A stretch of 54,565 nt of DNA from Bacillota bacterium. GTDB taxonomy: Bacteria > Bacillota_I > Bacilli_A > RF39 > UBA660. The stretch covers positions 1-54,565 of the forward strand of contig SVAK01000006.1 in assembly GCA_015059445.1 (NCBI GenBank), in the 5' to 3' direction. Positions 52,150-54,565 of the stretch are shown in pieces (position 1 is the first letter of the stretch; each line of letters opens with the position of its first letter). The translations under genes and the position numbers were made by a program. Under the pieces are notes generated by a model, which worked only from the letters and a program-made list of their open reading frames with translations, did no database searches and was not told the DNA's origin.

Positions 52150-52160
52150 AAGGTGATTTG

Positions 52161-53015
52161 ATGATTGTTTGTTTAGTAGGACCCACTGGTGTTGGAAAAA
52201 CCAAATTAAGTATTATGTTAGCTAAAAAGTATAATGGAATAATTATTAATGCAGATGCATGTCAAATATATAAAGAATTAAATATTGGAACTGCAAAGGT
52301 TAAAGAGGAAGAAAAAGAAGGGATAGAACATTTTTTGTTTGATATAAAAAGTCCAGAAGAAGATTATAGCGTTGCTGATTATCAAATGGATTTAAGATCT
52401 TTGCTAGAAGAATATAAAGATAGAAATATTATTTTAGTTGGCGGTACAGGTTTATATATAACAGCAGGATTATATGACTATTGTTTTAGCTCTATAAAAA
52501 AAGAAGATTATAGCAAGTATTCTAATGAAGATTTATATGAAATGTGTAAAAAGATAGATAGAAATCTAAAAATAGATCATAACAATAGAAGGCGTTTAGA
52601 AAATTATTTAAATAGAGAAAATAAAAATATTAAAACTCCTAGACTATTATATGATAATACTTATTTTATTGGTCTTACTACCAACAGGGACGTTTTATAC
52701 GAAAGAATCAATAATAGAGTAGAAGAAATGGTTAATAATGGGTTAGTTGAAGAAGTCAAAACATTATTTGAAAAATATGGGAATGTAAGAATATTAGGGA
52801 GTGCCATTGGTTATAAAGAAATAATAAAATATTTTAAAAATGATACAACTTTAGAAGAAGCAATAGAAGAAATTAAGAAAAATTCTCGCCATTATGCCAA
52901 AAGACAATATACATGGTTTAATAATAAAATGAATGTTAACTGGTTTGATACTGATTTTGTTGATTTTAATAAAACTTATAATAAAGTAGTAGATTATTTA
53001 GAAATTTCTAAATAA
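52161..53015 (+). CDS. miaA: tRNA dimethylallyltransferase
   Basis: Adds a dimethylallyl group to A37 of tRNAs that read codons starting with U. The 284-residue protein has the P-loop GPTGVGKTK, DACQIYKELNIGTAK, the HFLFDI segment, GGTGLYI, and the C-terminal SAIGYKE and RQYTWFNN motifs. AGGTGA precedes ATG 52161, which is where the family starts; an upstream in-frame extension from 52107 overlaps the promoter and is rejected. Confidence 0.96.
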   Translation: MIVCLVGPTGVGKTKLSIMLAKKYNGIIINADACQIYKELNIGTAKVKEEEKEGIEHFLFDIKSPEEDYSVADYQMDLRSLLEEYKDRNIILVGGTGLYITAGLYDYCFSSIKKEDYSKYSNEDLYEMCKKIDRNLKIDHNNRRRLENYLNRENKNIKTPRLLYDNTYFIGLTTNRDVLYERINNRVEEMVNNGLVEEVKTLFEKYGNVRILGSAIGYKEIIKYFKNDTTLEEAIEEIKKNSRHYAKRQYTWFNNKMNVNWFDTDFVDFNKTYNKVVDYLEISK

Positions 53016-53023
53016 TCTTTTTT
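52992..53023 (+). terminator. Terminator of miaA
   Basis: A perfect 26-bp palindrome (GATTATTTAGAAA and its complement, 52992-53017) covering the miaA stop codon, followed by a T run. Confidence 0.8.
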
Positions 53024-53061
53024 ATATACACTTTTGTTGTAAATTATTATCCATAACAATA

Positions 53062-53090
53062 TTGACTAATCTAGGAAAATAAATTAAAAT
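53062..53090 (+). promoter_or_regulatory. Promoter of the surface-protein gene
   Basis: TTGACT, 17-bp spacer, TAAAAT, about 48 bp before ATG 53139. Confidence 0.6.
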
Positions 53091-53138
53091 TTATATAAGG
53101 GTAAAAGAGTCCATTAGGGAAGAAAGAGTGTGTATAAA

Positions 53139-54565
53139 ATGAGAAAGAAAGGTATACCAAGGGAAAGTGTTCTAGCATGTGTTTTCTTGCTTATAATAAT
53201 AGAGATTCTTACAGTATTTTTAATGTATAAAAGTTTTTCAAATAAAGATACTGACTTACATAGCGTTAAATTAAAAGAACAAATAGTAGAAAATGATAAT
53301 TTATTTGCTGTGTTATTACAGCAAACAGACGGAACATATAAGGAATCAGATGAAGACTTTTGGTCAATTACTGGTTATAACTATAATGAATCTATGTCTG
53401 GCTGTATGGATATGAGTGGTAATAAATTAGATGGTTCATTAGAATATGATGCAGTAAATGAAAAAATAACTATAAATACAAGCAAAACTGCTTATTGCTA
53501 TTTATATTTTGATTTATTTGAATCAACTGTTTTGAGTAATTCAATAATATCTTTGACAGAAGTGGAAGATAGTGGAGTATATCACGAAACGGCTTCAGGA
53601 ATGAAAGCAGCAGCTACTTATTCCGTTATTCCTGCTAATGCATCATCATGGAGTAGTATGACATTAGGAGAAGGAGTTACAATAACTTCAGAAGCAGAAG
53701 GGACTTATCAATTAGCAGTTAGTTGTGATGATGGTGGTAATTGTACCCCACCAAGTAGCACTTCAACATTTAAACCATTAAATAGTGGTTATTATAAAGT
53801 ATTTGGTGCTGGAGAACATATAGCATATAGTATATATGTAGATGATCAACAAGTATATAATTATCATCCATACTCCGGAGAAGAATCAGGAAGTAGGGAT
53901 TTAGGATACTTAACACCAGAAAATACAATCAAAATTGTACATGAAGCTCTAGGAGGAACAGAAAATATTTCATTTGGGATATCATATGCTACAATTGAAA
54001 CTGTAAATTTAGATTCATATCGCTATGAAGGTGCTGAAGTAAACAACTATGTAACATTTAATAATGAAACATGGAGAATAATAGGAGTAGAAGAAGGAAG
54101 TACAATAGGTTTAACAAGTGGAGAATATTATACTAAGATAATTAGAAGTGAAACATTGGGAGATTTTGCTTATGATTATGGTGCGTTTTCAGATGCTACA
54201 GAATGGAGATACACACAACCAAATAATTTTCTAAATCTAGGTTATTATAATAAACAAGAATATTTTGATGAATCTTTTGGAACAACTATTGATGCAGGTT
54301 TCACTACAAATGGATTAACAGAAGAATCAAGAGGAATGATAACACAGCCAACTTGGAGAGGATTATATTATGATAATGTTACAACAACATCTGCAACATA
54401 TTTTTATGAAAAAACAAGTGGAAGCTCGTCAAGTGGATATGTAGGATTAATGAGTCCAAGTGACTATGGATATGCTGCATTACAAAGTGAGTGTGCAAGT
54501 ACTCAATTAACATCATATTCGTCGTGTGCGTCAAATAACTGGTTATCAGGAAATAGCGAATGGTT
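53139..54565 (+). CDS. Large exported surface protein (partial, runs off window)
   Basis: An open frame of 475 codons with no stop before the window edge. It begins MRKKGIPRESVLA, then one hydrophobic helix (about 12-32), giving an anchored or signal-like N terminus. The extracellular part is rich in Ser, Thr, Gly and Tyr, with several separated cysteines (SCDDGGNCTPP, AYCYLYF). NNYVTFNNETWRIIGV resembles the DUF6273-type domain found in repeat-bearing surface proteins of gut Bacillota. AGGGAAG lies upstream, with rather long spacing. Function unknown; adhesion is plausible. Confidence 0.7.
   Translation, partial: MRKKGIPRESVLACVFLLIIIEILTVFLMYKSFSNKDTDLHSVKLKEQIVENDNLFAVLLQQTDGTYKESDEDFWSITGYNYNESMSGCMDMSGNKLDGSLEYDAVNEKITINTSKTAYCYLYFDLFESTVLSNSIISLTEVEDSGVYHETASGMKAAATYSVIPANASSWSSMTLGEGVTITSEAEGTYQLAVSCDDGGNCTPPSSTSTFKPLNSGYYKVFGAGEHIAYSIYVDDQQVYNYHPYSGEESGSRDLGYLTPENTIKIVHEALGGTENISFGISYATIETVNLDSYRYEGAEVNNYVTFNNETWRIIGVEEGSTIGLTSGEYYTKIIRSETLGDFAYDYGAFSDATEWRYTQPNNFLNLGYYNKQEYFDESFGTTIDAGFTTNGLTEESRGMITQPTWRGLYYDNVTTTSATYFYEKTSGSSSSGYVGLMSPSDYGYAALQSECASTQLTSYSSCASNNWLSGNSEW

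Noticed and set aside
1-54565. Reassignment of TGA (Mycoplasma code) or TAG
   Set aside because: TGA and TAG both end normal genes, and Trp is TGG throughout; internal TAG and TAA at 31064 and 12916 are local events.

Overview
The window is strongly AT-rich DNA with a standard bacterial genetic code: TGA ends genes such as the NrdD paralogue and murI, and tryptophan is TGG. Tightly packed operons, AGGAGG-type ribosome sites and Bacillota-style gene clusters (rimP-nusA-rnpM-infB-rbfA-truB, rpsO-pnp, cotJ genes, SpoIIIE/FtsK, tmcAL) point to a low-GC Bacillota. A class III (oxygen-sensitive) ribonucleotide reductase points to an anaerobe. Peptidoglycan genes, a sortase and a VanY-type peptidase show a walled cell, so it is not a true wall-less Mollicute. 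An uncultured gut Bacilli lineage of the RF39/Erysipelotrichia kind would fit, but this is inference.

Layout. (1) 1-6563: tail of an upstream gene, a DUF2953-like protein, then an anaerobic nucleotide reduction operon: a degenerate NrdD paralogue, NrdG, an NrdD carrying its own glutaredoxin domain, and thioredoxin reductase. (2) 6552-7589: decayed DNA with a broken XRE regulator and a broken surface-protein gene. (3) 7648-14620: murI-murD, a membrane-anchored Ig-like protein, a cysteine desulfurase, a collagen-like gene broken by a stop codon, a zinc-ribbon membrane protein broken by a one-base frameshift, and a GT2-TPR glycosyltransferase. (4) 14670-16978: a class B sortase with a long cytoplasmic extension, divergent from a likely substrate. 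(5) 17096-29891: lysS, a transporter, a divergent ClpC-like ATPase, a NahK-like kinase, a Ca2+ P-type ATPase, trmL, ftsK/spoIIIE and a thioredoxin-fold membrane protein. (6) 29951-35467, the most accessory part: a cotJA/cotJB-type gene overlapping cotJC, a gene with an early amber codon, a candidate type I toxin-antitoxin module, a truncated second cotJC, and a 1092-residue nucleotidyltransferase protein. (7) 35560-46051: conserved translation and RNA genes, from a truncated rimP to pnp, then a slipin and an RluD-family enzyme. (8) 46136-50780, minus strand: VanY-type carboxypeptidase and two large membrane-anchored envelope proteins, one with 84-bp repeats. (9) 50960-54565: tmcAL, divergent miaA, and the start of a large surface protein cut by the window edge.

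Working together: NrdG activates NrdD, and thioredoxin reductase plus the fused glutaredoxin domain probably re-reduce it. The sortase, its divergent neighbour, VanY and the repeat proteins describe an active cell surface. Much of the rest is RNA maturation and tRNA modification (trmL, truB, rluD-like, tmcAL, miaA, pnp, rbfA). The best candidates for something undescribed are the small hydrophobic peptide with a convergent antisense RNA at 31365-31646, the catalytically stripped NrdD paralogue, the sortase extension and the 1092-residue protein. No tRNA, rRNA, CRISPR array or intact insertion sequence was recognised.
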